Shown here in pieces: positions 27,500 to 34,928 of a stretch of DNA of 64,000 nt; within the stretch, counting starts at the first letter, position 1, and each line of letters opens with the position of its first letter. The translations under genes were made by a program, and so were the position numbers. The notes under the pieces were generated by a model that was not told the origin of the DNA, searched no databases, and worked only from the letters and a program-made list of their open reading frames with translations. The stretch comes from an uncultured Clostridia bacterium (lineage in GTDB: Bacteria > Bacillota > Clostridia > Christensenellales > Aristaeellaceae). The stretch is taken from contig CALVKT010000027.1 in NCBI GenBank assembly GCA_944333055.1, forward strand, positions 38,378 to 102,377, read 5' to 3'.

Positions 27500-27755
27500 C
27501 TGATTCGGGGGGTTCTATGCCCGTTTGGGCCTTTCGGAAGTGAATTACAAGGATTCCGACGACCCAACAGCGGTTTTCGTGGATAGAATGGTCGGTTGTG
27601 ATGAATTACCGGTGATGCATCAGTGGCTTCCTAAGCCCGTTTACGGGCGGCAAGCAACAAGCAAATGCCAGACCGTACCAACGTGACGTGACACGTGGCC
27701 CATCACACAGGGCTATGCCCGTCGAAGAAGCCCCGGCTCCCGCCGGGGGGATCAT
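27500..27755 (+). ncRNA. Candidate structured RNA in a 599-base gene-free gap
   Basis: 27281-27879 has no believable gene. From about 27507 the sequence is rich in hairpins: CCCGTTTGGG, CGGAA...TTCCG (27535-27560), GCCCGTTTACGGGC (27635-27648), CCAACGTG...CACGTGG (27678-27698), GGGCTATGCCC (27710-27720). The ends GGGGGGTTCT and AGAAGCCCC could close it, and CCCCGGCTCCCGCCGGGG follows. It matches none of the standard RNAs I know (no RNase P, tmRNA, SRP or riboswitch core seen). It could equally be degenerate sequence. Confidence 0.25.
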
Positions 27756-27823
27756 GATTTGCCGGCAGTGTCCGCCGGAGCGCGCCGATTCGGGGCTCCC
27801 CTTTTGTGCCGGGCATGCGGCGT

Positions 27824-27852
27824 TTGCGCTGCGCGGCAGTCTGTGGTATACT
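27824..27852 (+). promoter_or_regulatory. Promoter of the ICMT-like gene
   Basis: TTGCGC (27824-27829) and TATACT (27847-27852) are 17 bases apart, 28 bases before the start codon. Confidence 0.65.
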
Positions 27853-27879
27853 GGTGGCAAGCGGGGAAGGGGGCTGCGC

Positions 27880-28551
27880 ATGCGGGGAAAGCTGCTTTTT
27901 GAGATGGCGCTCAAGGGCGCGCTTGGGATCGCCGCGCTGGCGCTGCTGCTCTTCGTGCCGGCGGGCACGCTGCGCTACTGGAATGCGTGGCTGCTGATGG
28001 CCGTGCTCTTCGTGCCGATGGCGCTGGCCGGGGCCGTGATGCTGCGCCGCTGCCCGGCGCTGCTCCAAAAGCGCCTGAACATGAAGGAGAAGCACGCGCA
28101 GCAGCGAACCGTCGTCGCCCTGAGCGCGTTGATGTGCGTCGCGGGCTTCACGCTGGCGGGGCTGGATGCGCGCCTGGCGTGGACGCGCCTGCCGCCCGCC
28201 GTGTCCTGGGCGGGGGCGGCGCTGCTGCTGCTGGGCTATGCGCTCTACGCCGAAGTGCTGCGGGAAAACCGGTTTCTCTCGCGCACCGTCGAGGTGCAGG
28301 CGGGGCAGACGGTCATCGACACGGGGTTCTACGGCGTCGTGCGCCATCCGATGTACGCCGCGACGCTGCTGATGTTCCTGGCCATGCCGCTGGTGCTCGG
28401 TTCGGGCGTCGCGCTCGCGCCGTTTCTGCTGTATCCCGCAATCCTCGCCCGGCGCATCCGCCACGAGGAGGCGCTGCTCGTCCGGGAGCTGGCCGGATAC
28501 GCCGCCTATATGCAGAAGGTTCGATACAGGATGATCCCCTTTCTCTGGTAA
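27880..28551 (+). CDS. Isoprenylcysteine carboxyl methyltransferase family membrane protein
   Basis: A 223-residue integral membrane methyltransferase-fold protein with about five hydrophobic helices. The C-terminal half has the ICMT/PEMT pattern GFYGVVRHPMYAA (SAM-binding) and RIRHEEALLVRELAGYAAYM. Bacterial relatives methylate unknown small or lipid substrates. GGGGAAGGGGG precedes ATG 27880, and the promoter is directly upstream, so the longer open frame starting at 27688 is not needed. A HAD gene follows 17 bases later. Confidence 0.88.
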   Translation: MRGKLLFEMALKGALGIAALALLLFVPAGTLRYWNAWLLMAVLFVPMALAGAVMLRRCPALLQKRLNMKEKHAQQRTVVALSALMCVAGFTLAGLDARLAWTRLPPAVSWAGAALLLLGYALYAEVLRENRFLSRTVEVQAGQTVIDTGFYGVVRHPMYAATLLMFLAMPLVLGSGVALAPFLLYPAILARRIRHEEALLVRELAGYAAYMQKVRYRMIPFLW

Positions 28552-28568
28552 AGACGGGAGGACAGGCG

Positions 28569-29216
28569 ATGTACGAGGGAAAACGCTTTGACATGCTCTA
28601 TGAGACGATGCCCTGGCAGGACGTGGACGCCGTGATCTTTGACATCGGCAACGTGCTCATCCGCTTTGCGCCGGACGACTTCTTGCAGCAGCTCTTCCCC
28701 GGCGACGGGGAAAAACAGCGGCACATGCTCCGCCACGTGTACAGGGGGCCGTACTGGCCCTGCTTTGACCGCGGCACGATGACCTATGAGGAGGCCGCGC
28801 AGCGGCTCGTGCGCGAGGCCGGGGGCGCGTATGCGGAGTACATGCACGCGTTTCTGGGGTGGATCGAGCTCAAGACGCCGATCGAGGCGGGCTGGCGCGC
28901 GGCGCGCCGCTGCAAGCAGGCGGGCAAGCGGCTCTACCTGCTCTCCAACTATCCCCAGCGGGGCTATGAACGCCTGCGCGAGAAGTTCGCGAACCTGTTC
29001 GATCCGCTCTTTGACGGCGGCGTCATCTCCTGCTACGAGCACGTGATGAAGCCCGAACGCGAGATCTACGCGCGGCTTTGCGAACGATACGGCATCGATC
29101 CCGCGCGCGCCGTGTTCATCGACGACACGCCGGTCAATGTCGAAGGAGCCTGCGAATTTGGCCTGAACGGATTTTATCTGCAAGAAAGCGGCATGATGGA
29201 TCGTTTCTTTATATAG
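28569..29216 (+). CDS. HAD superfamily hydrolase (YihX-like phosphatase)
   Basis: A 215-residue cytoplasmic phosphatase-like protein. Motif I is VIFDIGNVLIRF, motif II is YLLSNYP, the motif III lysine is in VMKPEREIY, and motif IV is VFIDDTPVNVEGA. In motif I the second aspartate of the usual DxD is replaced by glycine (DIGNV), the form typical of the YihX/epoxide-hydrolase N-domain subgroup, so phosphatase activity is likely but not certain. GGGAGGACAG precedes ATG 28569. Probably co-transcribed with the preceding methyltransferase. Confidence 0.88.
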   Translation: MYEGKRFDMLYETMPWQDVDAVIFDIGNVLIRFAPDDFLQQLFPGDGEKQRHMLRHVYRGPYWPCFDRGTMTYEEAAQRLVREAGGAYAEYMHAFLGWIELKTPIEAGWRAARRCKQAGKRLYLLSNYPQRGYERLREKFANLFDPLFDGGVISCYEHVMKPEREIYARLCERYGIDPARAVFIDDTPVNVEGACEFGLNGFYLQESGMMDRFFI

Positions 29217-29248
29217 AATAGAATCAGGAAACGACCGGAGGAGATCGC

Positions 29249-30139
29249 ATGAAGAGAAAAATGGCTGCGGCGCTGCTGCTGATGCTCGCGCCGCTGTGCG
29301 CGCGCGCGGAGGGCGTGATGCTGGGCGTGCAGGTGAAGGACACGGCTGTGCCCGAACAGACGGTTGCGCCCGCGCAGCAGAGCGAGGACCTCTTTGCGCC
29401 CATCACGCAGGAGGAGATCACCGCCGCCGGGCTGGGTGAGCGCATCCTGTGGCGCGGCATGGAGGGCGAGGATGTCCGGCTCATGCAGCGCAGGCTCTAT
29501 CAGCTGGGCTATTATCTGGGCGAGATCGACGGCGTGTTCGGCCTGGGCACGCGCACGGCGGTCTACGGCTTCCAGCGCGCGCACAAGCTGGAGAAGATCG
29601 ACGGCAAGGTGGGGCAGGAGACGCTTGCGCGGATGTTCGCCGAGGACGCCATCGTGAAGCCCACGCCGACGCCTTCGCCGACGCCCACGCCCACGCCGAC
29701 CCCCGTGCCCACGCCCACGCCGGTGCCCACGCCCACGCCCACGGCGACGCCGGACGTCTCCGGCGCGCCCTTTGCGCTCTCGGAGATGGAATTCTACGTG
29801 CAGGACGAGCCCGTGCGCCTGTTCGTGGGCCGCGACAGGGAGGAATGGCTCTATCCGCTGTGCGGCGTGCTGGGACACATGGGCTATGAGGCCCAGTACG
29901 AGGCGGGCAGCTGGCAGCTGACATCGCCGGAGGGCGATCACGAGATTGCGCTGATGGCGGAGGGGGGAGACGGTTTGTGCGAGGGCGCCATGGGCGCCGT
30001 GGACGGCGTGCTCTTCCTGTGCGACGAGGCGGCGCGCGTCTACGTGTACGGCCAGGAGGCGTACGTGACCGGGGCGCTGCTTGAGCGCCTGGGCCTGTCC
30101 TGCCTGCTGGTCGGCGACGTGCCGGTCATCCATCGATAA
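29249..30139 (+). CDS. Secreted peptidoglycan-binding protein with Pro-Thr linker
   Basis: A 296-residue exported protein. It has a signal peptide (residues 1-20, ending ARA), a PG_binding_1 domain (about 65-132: GMEGEDVRLMQRRLYQLGYY, IDGVFGLGTRTAV), a linker of Pro-Thr/Val repeats (137-168), and a C-terminal domain of about 120 residues resembling the stalk (copper-amine-oxidase N-like) domains of Firmicute wall proteins. Likely wall-associated; no catalytic domain is seen. CGGAGGAG precedes ATG 29249. A strong terminator follows. Confidence 0.85.
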   Translation: MKRKMAAALLLMLAPLCARAEGVMLGVQVKDTAVPEQTVAPAQQSEDLFAPITQEEITAAGLGERILWRGMEGEDVRLMQRRLYQLGYYLGEIDGVFGLGTRTAVYGFQRAHKLEKIDGKVGQETLARMFAEDAIVKPTPTPSPTPTPTPTPVPTPTPVPTPTPTATPDVSGAPFALSEMEFYVQDEPVRLFVGRDREEWLYPLCGVLGHMGYEAQYEAGSWQLTSPEGDHEIALMAEGGDGLCEGAMGAVDGVLFLCDEAARVYVYGQEAYVTGALLERLGLSCLLVGDVPVIHR

Positions 30140-30164
30140 AAGGGCCGAGGCTGCGGCGATATCC

Positions 30165-30206
30165 GGCCCGCAGCGCGCCAGACGTGCGCGCTGCGGGCCT
30201 TTTTTT
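30165..30206 (+). terminator. Strong rho-independent terminator
   Basis: GGCCCGCAGCGCGC and GCGCGCTGCGGGCC form a 14-base stem followed by TTTTTTT. Confidence 0.9.
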
Positions 30207-30257
30207 GATGCGCGGATGCACGGGCGCGAAAAATGGAAAAATCGCACAATACCTGGG

Positions 30258-30287
30258 TTGACAAAATGTTGCACAACGTGCTACACT
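30258..30287 (+). promoter_or_regulatory. Promoter of the TRAP-TAXI operon
   Basis: TTGACA (30258-30263) and TACACT (30282-30287) are 18 bases apart. Confidence 0.7.
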
Positions 30288-30337
30288 TGTACCCATCACA
30301 GGCCATGCCAAAGAAGAACGTTGCGGAGGATGCGCAT

Positions 30338-32335
30338 ATGGCAGAACTCGATCAGATCGGCAACCCGAACGAGCTGGACGCAAAAGCGCAAAAGCTCATG
30401 GAAGACAAGGACTCGGAGAACCGAACCCGCGTCTTCGAAGGCCCCATGGAGAAGGCGCTGACCGCCGTGCTGGTGATCTGGGCGGTGTTCCAGATCTGGG
30501 CGAACACGTTCGGCATGCTCGGCGCGGTGAAGATGCGCACGGCGCACATCATGTTCCTGCTGCCCCTGGCGTTCGCGCTCTACCCGACTTACAAGAAGGA
30601 GCGCCGGCGCCGCAGGATGGTGCCCGCGTGGGATGTCGTGCTCATCGTGCTGGCCGTTGCCTGTTTCGGGTACATCTTCCTGCGCTATGACGCGCTGTCC
30701 AAGACGGGCCGCCTGAGCAGCGTGGACGTGTGGATCGGCGTGATCAGCCTGATCCTCGTGTTTGCGGCGGCGTGGCGCACCAGCGGCAACCTCGCGCTCA
30801 TCGCGCTGCTGTTCCTGTCGTACTTCGCGGTCTGGGGCCGCTACATCCCCGGCACGTTCGGCACGAGCGCCTTCACGCTCAAGCGCGTGATCAAGGCGCT
30901 GGTCTGGGATACGAACGGCATCCTGGGCACGGGCGCGGGCGTCTCGGCGACGTACATCTTCGTGTTCGTGCTCTTCGGCGCGTTCCTCAAGTATTCCGGC
31001 TTTTCCCAGTTCATCAACGACATCGCGCTCACGCTGGTGGGCCGCTCGCCGGGCGGCCCGGCGAAGGTGGCGGTCATCGCCTCGGCGCTCATGGGCATGA
31101 TCAACGGCTCGGCCATCGCCAACGTGGCGACGACCGGCACCATCACCATCCCGCTGATGAAGAAGACCGGCTACAAGAAGGACTTCGCCGCGGCGGTGGA
31201 AGCCGTGGCCTCGACCGGCGGGCAGTTCACCCCGCCGATCATGGGCGCGGTGGGTTTCGTGATGGCGGAGTTCATGGCCGTCAGCTACACGAAGGTCATG
31301 CTGGCGGCGGCCATCCCGGCATTTTTGTACTACCTGAGCCTGCTCTACTCCGTGCATCTGGAGGCCAGGCGGCTGGGATTGTCCGGCCTCTCGCCGGAGC
31401 ACATCCCGGAGGCGGGCAAGGTGATGCGCGAGCGCGGCCACCTGCTCATCCCGCTGGTCGTGCTCATGGGCCTCATGTTCATGGGCTACACGCCGCTCTT
31501 CTCCGCCATCGCGGCCATCTTCGCGACGGTGCCGGTCTCCTGGCTGCGCAGGGACACGCGCATGACGCTCAAGACCGTCATGCAGGCGTGCGTGGAGGGC
31601 AGCCGCAGCGCCATCAGCGTGGGCGTGAGCTGCATCATCATCGGCGTGATCATCGGCTCGGTGAACATGACCAGCCTGGGGCTGAACTTCGGCAACCTGA
31701 TCCTCAAGGTCGTGGGCGAGGGCCAGCTCTTTCTGGGCGGATTGATGGTCATGATCATGTCCACCATCCTGGGCATGGGCGTGCCGGGCGTGGCGGCGTA
31801 CGTCATCGTGTACGTCGTGGCGGTGCCGGTGCTGCGCGCCACAGGCGCGACCGAGATGGCGGCCAACATGTTCTGCCTGATCTACGCGTGCCTCTCCAAC
31901 ATCACCCCGCCGGTGGCCATGAGCTCCTACGTCGCCGCGGGCATCGCGGACAGCAACATGACCAGAACGTCCTTCATCGCCATGAAGCTGGGCGTCGCCG
32001 GCTTCATCCTCCCGTTCTTCTTCCTCAACAACCCCGTCCTGCTCTACGGCAGCGCGGAAGGCGTCGCGCTCTCGGAGACGATCCGCGCATTCGTCACCTC
32101 GTCCGTCGGCGTGCTGGCGCTCTCGGCCGGTCTGGCCGGTTTCCCGCGCGAAACATACGCCGCGCGCGCGACGGCGCTGCGCCTGCTCTGCCGCGCCATG
32201 CTCATCGCAGGCGGATTGCTCTTCGTCAATCCGACGCTGCCCACCGACATCATGGGCGTCGTGATCATCGGGGCGGAGCTCGCGCTGGACAAGCTCGTCC
32301 TGGCCAGGATGCAACCCATCGCCGAGGCGGCGTAA
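30338..32335 (+). CDS. TRAP transporter fused 4TM/12TM permease (TAXI type)
   Basis: A 665-residue membrane protein joining the small (DctQ) and large (DctM) TRAP subunits. After a charged N-terminus of about 50 residues come helices from ALTAVLVIWAVFQIW, a basic loop (KKERRRRRM), then the DctM half with GRSPGGPAKVAVIASALMG, SAIANVATTGTITIPLM and ASTGGQFTPPIMGAVGF. These are hallmarks of the TAXI branch, which uses an ion gradient to import carboxylates. GGAGG lies eight bases before ATG 30338. The matching binding protein follows 35 bases later. Confidence 0.93.
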   Translation: MAELDQIGNPNELDAKAQKLMEDKDSENRTRVFEGPMEKALTAVLVIWAVFQIWANTFGMLGAVKMRTAHIMFLLPLAFALYPTYKKERRRRRMVPAWDVVLIVLAVACFGYIFLRYDALSKTGRLSSVDVWIGVISLILVFAAAWRTSGNLALIALLFLSYFAVWGRYIPGTFGTSAFTLKRVIKALVWDTNGILGTGAGVSATYIFVFVLFGAFLKYSGFSQFINDIALTLVGRSPGGPAKVAVIASALMGMINGSAIANVATTGTITIPLMKKTGYKKDFAAAVEAVASTGGQFTPPIMGAVGFVMAEFMAVSYTKVMLAAAIPAFLYYLSLLYSVHLEARRLGLSGLSPEHIPEAGKVMRERGHLLIPLVVLMGLMFMGYTPLFSAIAAIFATVPVSWLRRDTRMTLKTVMQACVEGSRSAISVGVSCIIIGVIIGSVNMTSLGLNFGNLILKVVGEGQLFLGGLMVMIMSTILGMGVPGVAAYVIVYVVAVPVLRATGATEMAANMFCLIYACLSNITPPVAMSSYVAAGIADSNMTRTSFIAMKLGVAGFILPFFFLNNPVLLYGSAEGVALSETIRAFVTSSVGVLALSAGLAGFPRETYAARATALRLLCRAMLIAGGLLFVNPTLPTDIMGVVIIGAELALDKLVLARMQPIAEAA

Positions 32336-32370
32336 CGCGCGCGGCGAAGCATAGAAAGAGAGGAAACCCC

Positions 32371-33312
32371 ATGAAGAAGATCCTTGCAGCCGCTGTGAGC
32401 GTCGCCCTGCTGCTGAGCGCATCCTGCGCGCTGGCCGCGAACATCAACTTCGTGACCGCCGGCACGTCCTCCACGTTCTATCCCATCAGCGCGACGGTCT
32501 GCCGGCTCTGGAATGAGCACATCGAGGGCATGCGCGCCGTGGCGACCCCGTCCGGCGGCGGTATCGACAACCTGAACCAGGCGTACGACGGCGAGGCGCA
32601 GATCGGCATCGCCAACGCGAACCTCGTCTATCAGGCGCGGGAGGGCATCGCCTCCTTTGAAGGCTACGCCGACGACAACCTGCGCATCTTTGCGGGCCTG
32701 TACGTCAATCCGAATCAGGTCGTCGTCACGCAGGAATCGGGCGTTGAATCGCTGGCGGATCTGGCAGGCAAGCGCATCTCCGTCGGCACGGCGGGCTCGA
32801 CCACCGTCGATGAGGCGGCCGTGCATCTGGCGAGCGCGGGCCTGTCTCTTGAGGACATCAAGGCCGAGTACATGGACACGTCCGCCGCGGCCGACGCGAT
32901 CAGCAACAAGCTGCTGGACGGCGTGTGGATCATGGCGGGCATCCCCAACGCCGCCGTCACCCAGATCATGACGACCACCGACGCGAAGATCATGCCGATC
33001 ACCGCGCAGCAGGTGGAGGCGCTCGAATACCCGTGGTACGCCGCCTGCGAGATCCCTGCGGGCACCTACACGGGCCAGGAGGAGGCCGTGCCCACATCCG
33101 GCGTCAAGCTGACGCTGTTCATCACCGCCGACGTGGACGAGGAGACCGTCTACCAGATGACCAGGGTGTTCTGGGAGAACTGGGACTACCTGACCGACAT
33201 GCACGCCGCGCTCGAACGGGCCGATCCCAGGGAAGCGTGCAACGACGTGGCGGGCGTGCCCATCCACGAGGGCGCCGCGCGCTACTATCGCGAGATCGGC
33301 ATCATGCAGTGA
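32371..33312 (+). CDS. TAXI family TRAP transporter solute-binding protein
   Basis: A 313-residue exported receptor for the fused permease. The signal peptide MKKILAAAVSVALLLSASCALA could be cut by signal peptidase I, or by II at SASC. The mature start NINFVTAGTSSTFYPI is the family signature, followed by GGGIDNLNQAYDGEAQIGIANA and SVGTAGSTTVDEA in content. TAXI ligands include glutamate and 2-oxoglutarate in studied cases; the ligand here is unknown. The order permease then receptor is the reverse of many TAXI operons. AGAGAGG precedes ATG 32371. Confidence 0.93.
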   Translation: MKKILAAAVSVALLLSASCALAANINFVTAGTSSTFYPISATVCRLWNEHIEGMRAVATPSGGGIDNLNQAYDGEAQIGIANANLVYQAREGIASFEGYADDNLRIFAGLYVNPNQVVVTQESGVESLADLAGKRISVGTAGSTTVDEAAVHLASAGLSLEDIKAEYMDTSAAADAISNKLLDGVWIMAGIPNAAVTQIMTTTDAKIMPITAQQVEALEYPWYAACEIPAGTYTGQEEAVPTSGVKLTLFITADVDEETVYQMTRVFWENWDYLTDMHAALERADPREACNDVAGVPIHEGAARYYREIGIMQ

Positions 33313-33318
33313 ACATCC

Positions 33319-33345
33319 GGCCCCGCCCGCGCGGCGGGGCCTTTT
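33319..33345 (+). terminator. Terminator after the TRAP operon
   Basis: GGCCCCGCC (33319-33327) pairs with GGCGGGGCC (33333-33341), followed by TTTT. Confidence 0.8.
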
Positions 33346-33362
33346 GACGGAAGGGGACACCT

Positions 33363-34331
33363 ATGAAGAAGATCGGTCTGGTCGGCATCTACTTTCCCGG
33401 CGCATACGAGGCGCTGCATCAGAACGTGCCCGACGGGTTTGAGCTGATCGACGCGCTCAGCCCGGCGGCATACGGCAAGCTCGCGGACTGCGAGTACATG
33501 ATCTCCCGGCTTGACATCGACCCGGAGATCATCCATCACACGCCCAGTCTCCGCTTCTGGCAGCGCTGGGGCGCGGGCTTTGACCACGTGGACCTCAAGG
33601 CCTGGGGCGAGCGCGGCATCCCGATCGCCACATGCCCTGGCGTCAATTCCGGCATCGTGGCGGAGCTGGCGATCATGCTGATGCTCGCGGGCTATCGCAA
33701 CCTGCTGCAGATCAACCGCGACCTGCGCGCGGGCCACTGGCCGCGCTACGAGTACTTCGGCCGCTCGTTCATGCTGCGCGGCAAGACGGTGGGCATCCTG
33801 GGCCTGGGCCACATCGGCAAGAAGGTGGCGGCGCTGGTGACGGCGTTCGGCGCGCACGTCATCTACTACGACATCGTCCGCATGACGCAGCAGGAGGAAT
33901 TGTTCGGTTACCGGTTTGTGGACATGGACACGCTGCTGCGCGAGAGCGACATCTTCTCGATCCACTGCCCACTGGATGAGACGACGCGCGGGTTGATCGG
34001 CGCGGCGGAGTTCGCGAAGATGAAGCCGTCCTGCATGCTGATCAACACGGCGCGCGGCCCGATCGTCGATGAGCGCGCGCTCATCGACGCGCTCACGACC
34101 GGAAAGATCGCCACGGCGGGGCTGGACACCTACGAGAAGGAGCCGCTGCCGGCGGATCATCCGCTGCTGACGCTGCAAAACGTCGTGGCCAGCGCGCACG
34201 CGGGCGGCAACACGAAGGACAACGACATCCACATGGTCAACTACATCTACGGCAACATCGTGCGGTTCGACCGGGGCCGGCCGCTCCATACGGAGCTGGA
34301 CATCGTGAACGCGCAGTATCTCAGGCGGTAA
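33363..34331 (+). CDS. D-2-hydroxyacid dehydrogenase family protein
   Basis: NAD(P)-dependent dehydrogenase of 322 residues. The Rossmann loop is GILGLGHIGKKVA. The substrate/catalytic residues appear in order: Arg in CMLINTARGPIVDERAL, Glu in DTYEKEPLP, and His in VVASAHAGG. The substrate could be glycerate, phosphoglycerate-like or a keto-acid; the short length argues against SerA with an ACT domain. GGAAGGGG precedes ATG 33363. It lies 17 bases after the TRAP terminator, so it may depend on read-through; a link to carboxylate import is possible. Confidence 0.9.
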   Translation: MKKIGLVGIYFPGAYEALHQNVPDGFELIDALSPAAYGKLADCEYMISRLDIDPEIIHHTPSLRFWQRWGAGFDHVDLKAWGERGIPIATCPGVNSGIVAELAIMLMLAGYRNLLQINRDLRAGHWPRYEYFGRSFMLRGKTVGILGLGHIGKKVAALVTAFGAHVIYYDIVRMTQQEELFGYRFVDMDTLLRESDIFSIHCPLDETTRGLIGAAEFAKMKPSCMLINTARGPIVDERALIDALTTGKIATAGLDTYEKEPLPADHPLLTLQNVVASAHAGGNTKDNDIHMVNYIYGNIVRFDRGRPLHTELDIVNAQYLRR

Positions 34332-34440
34332 GCGGGATCGGAGCCTGCCGCCGCCGGTGGCGGAAACGGTCGATGCGTCGGGAACCGCAAGGAGTATCCG
34401 AAGGATACGACGATGCGAGTTCCCCGGAACGCCCCTGTAC

Positions 34441-34790
34441 CCGCTTCGCTTCGCGGCGGCTTAAAGCGGGGGGTACGGCGCATGATTGCGCCTTCGGCGC
34501 GCCCTGCGCCATGGCGGCGGGGGAATGCTGGGCTGCCGCCCAGACCTGCCCGGGGCGCTGCCCCGGACCCCGGCAGGGGCATGATGCCCCTGCACCCCCG
34601 CTTCGCTTGGCGCGGCTTAAAGCGGGGGGGGGGTGGTGCGGCGCATGATTGCGCCTTTGGCGCGCCCTGCGCCATGGCGGCAGGGGAATGCTGGGCTGCC
34701 GCCCAGACCTGCCCGGGGCGCTGCCCCGGACCCCCGGCAGGGGCATGATGCCCCTGCACCCCCGCTTCGCTTCGCGGCGCTTGATCCGGC
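34441..34790. repeat. Two tandem ~163-base copies of the interspersed repeat, with a G10 tract
   Basis: The segment from GCGCATGATTGCGCCTT through CCCCGGCAGGGGCATGATGC to the CCCCCGCTTCGCTT end occurs twice, offset by 163 bases (CATGATTGCG at 34481 and 34644). A run of ten G lies at 34624-34633. The rest of 34332-34928 shows no gene; TACAAT near 34889 may be the -10 of the next gene. Confidence 0.85.
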
Positions 34791-34928
34791 GTTTTTCATG
34801 GAACCCCTCGCGGGTTCCTTTTCCATTTCTGCACAAGAAAGGACAACAAATCGCCACAAACGGCCTTTCCACATTCGTGCAAATTTGATACAATGAAGCC
34901 GGAAAGGCATGCGCGGGAGGAGGATACG

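Noticed and set aside
27145..27543. A + strand 132-codon frame near the secreted protein start
   Set aside because: Its first half is antisense to the secreted protein, and the remainder lacks a ribosome site and homologous features.
29660..29753. Short tandem repeats (ACGCCC-like) as a CRISPR or minisatellite locus
   Set aside because: They encode the Pro-Thr linker of the peptidoglycan-binding protein in frame; units are too short and have no spacers.
30296..32422. Long - strand frame opposite the TRAP permease
   Set aside because: Antisense shadow; the + strand product has complete TRAP signatures.
34373..34896. Several small frames in 34.4-34.9 kb
   Set aside because: They translate the tandem GC-rich repeat in different frames and match nothing.
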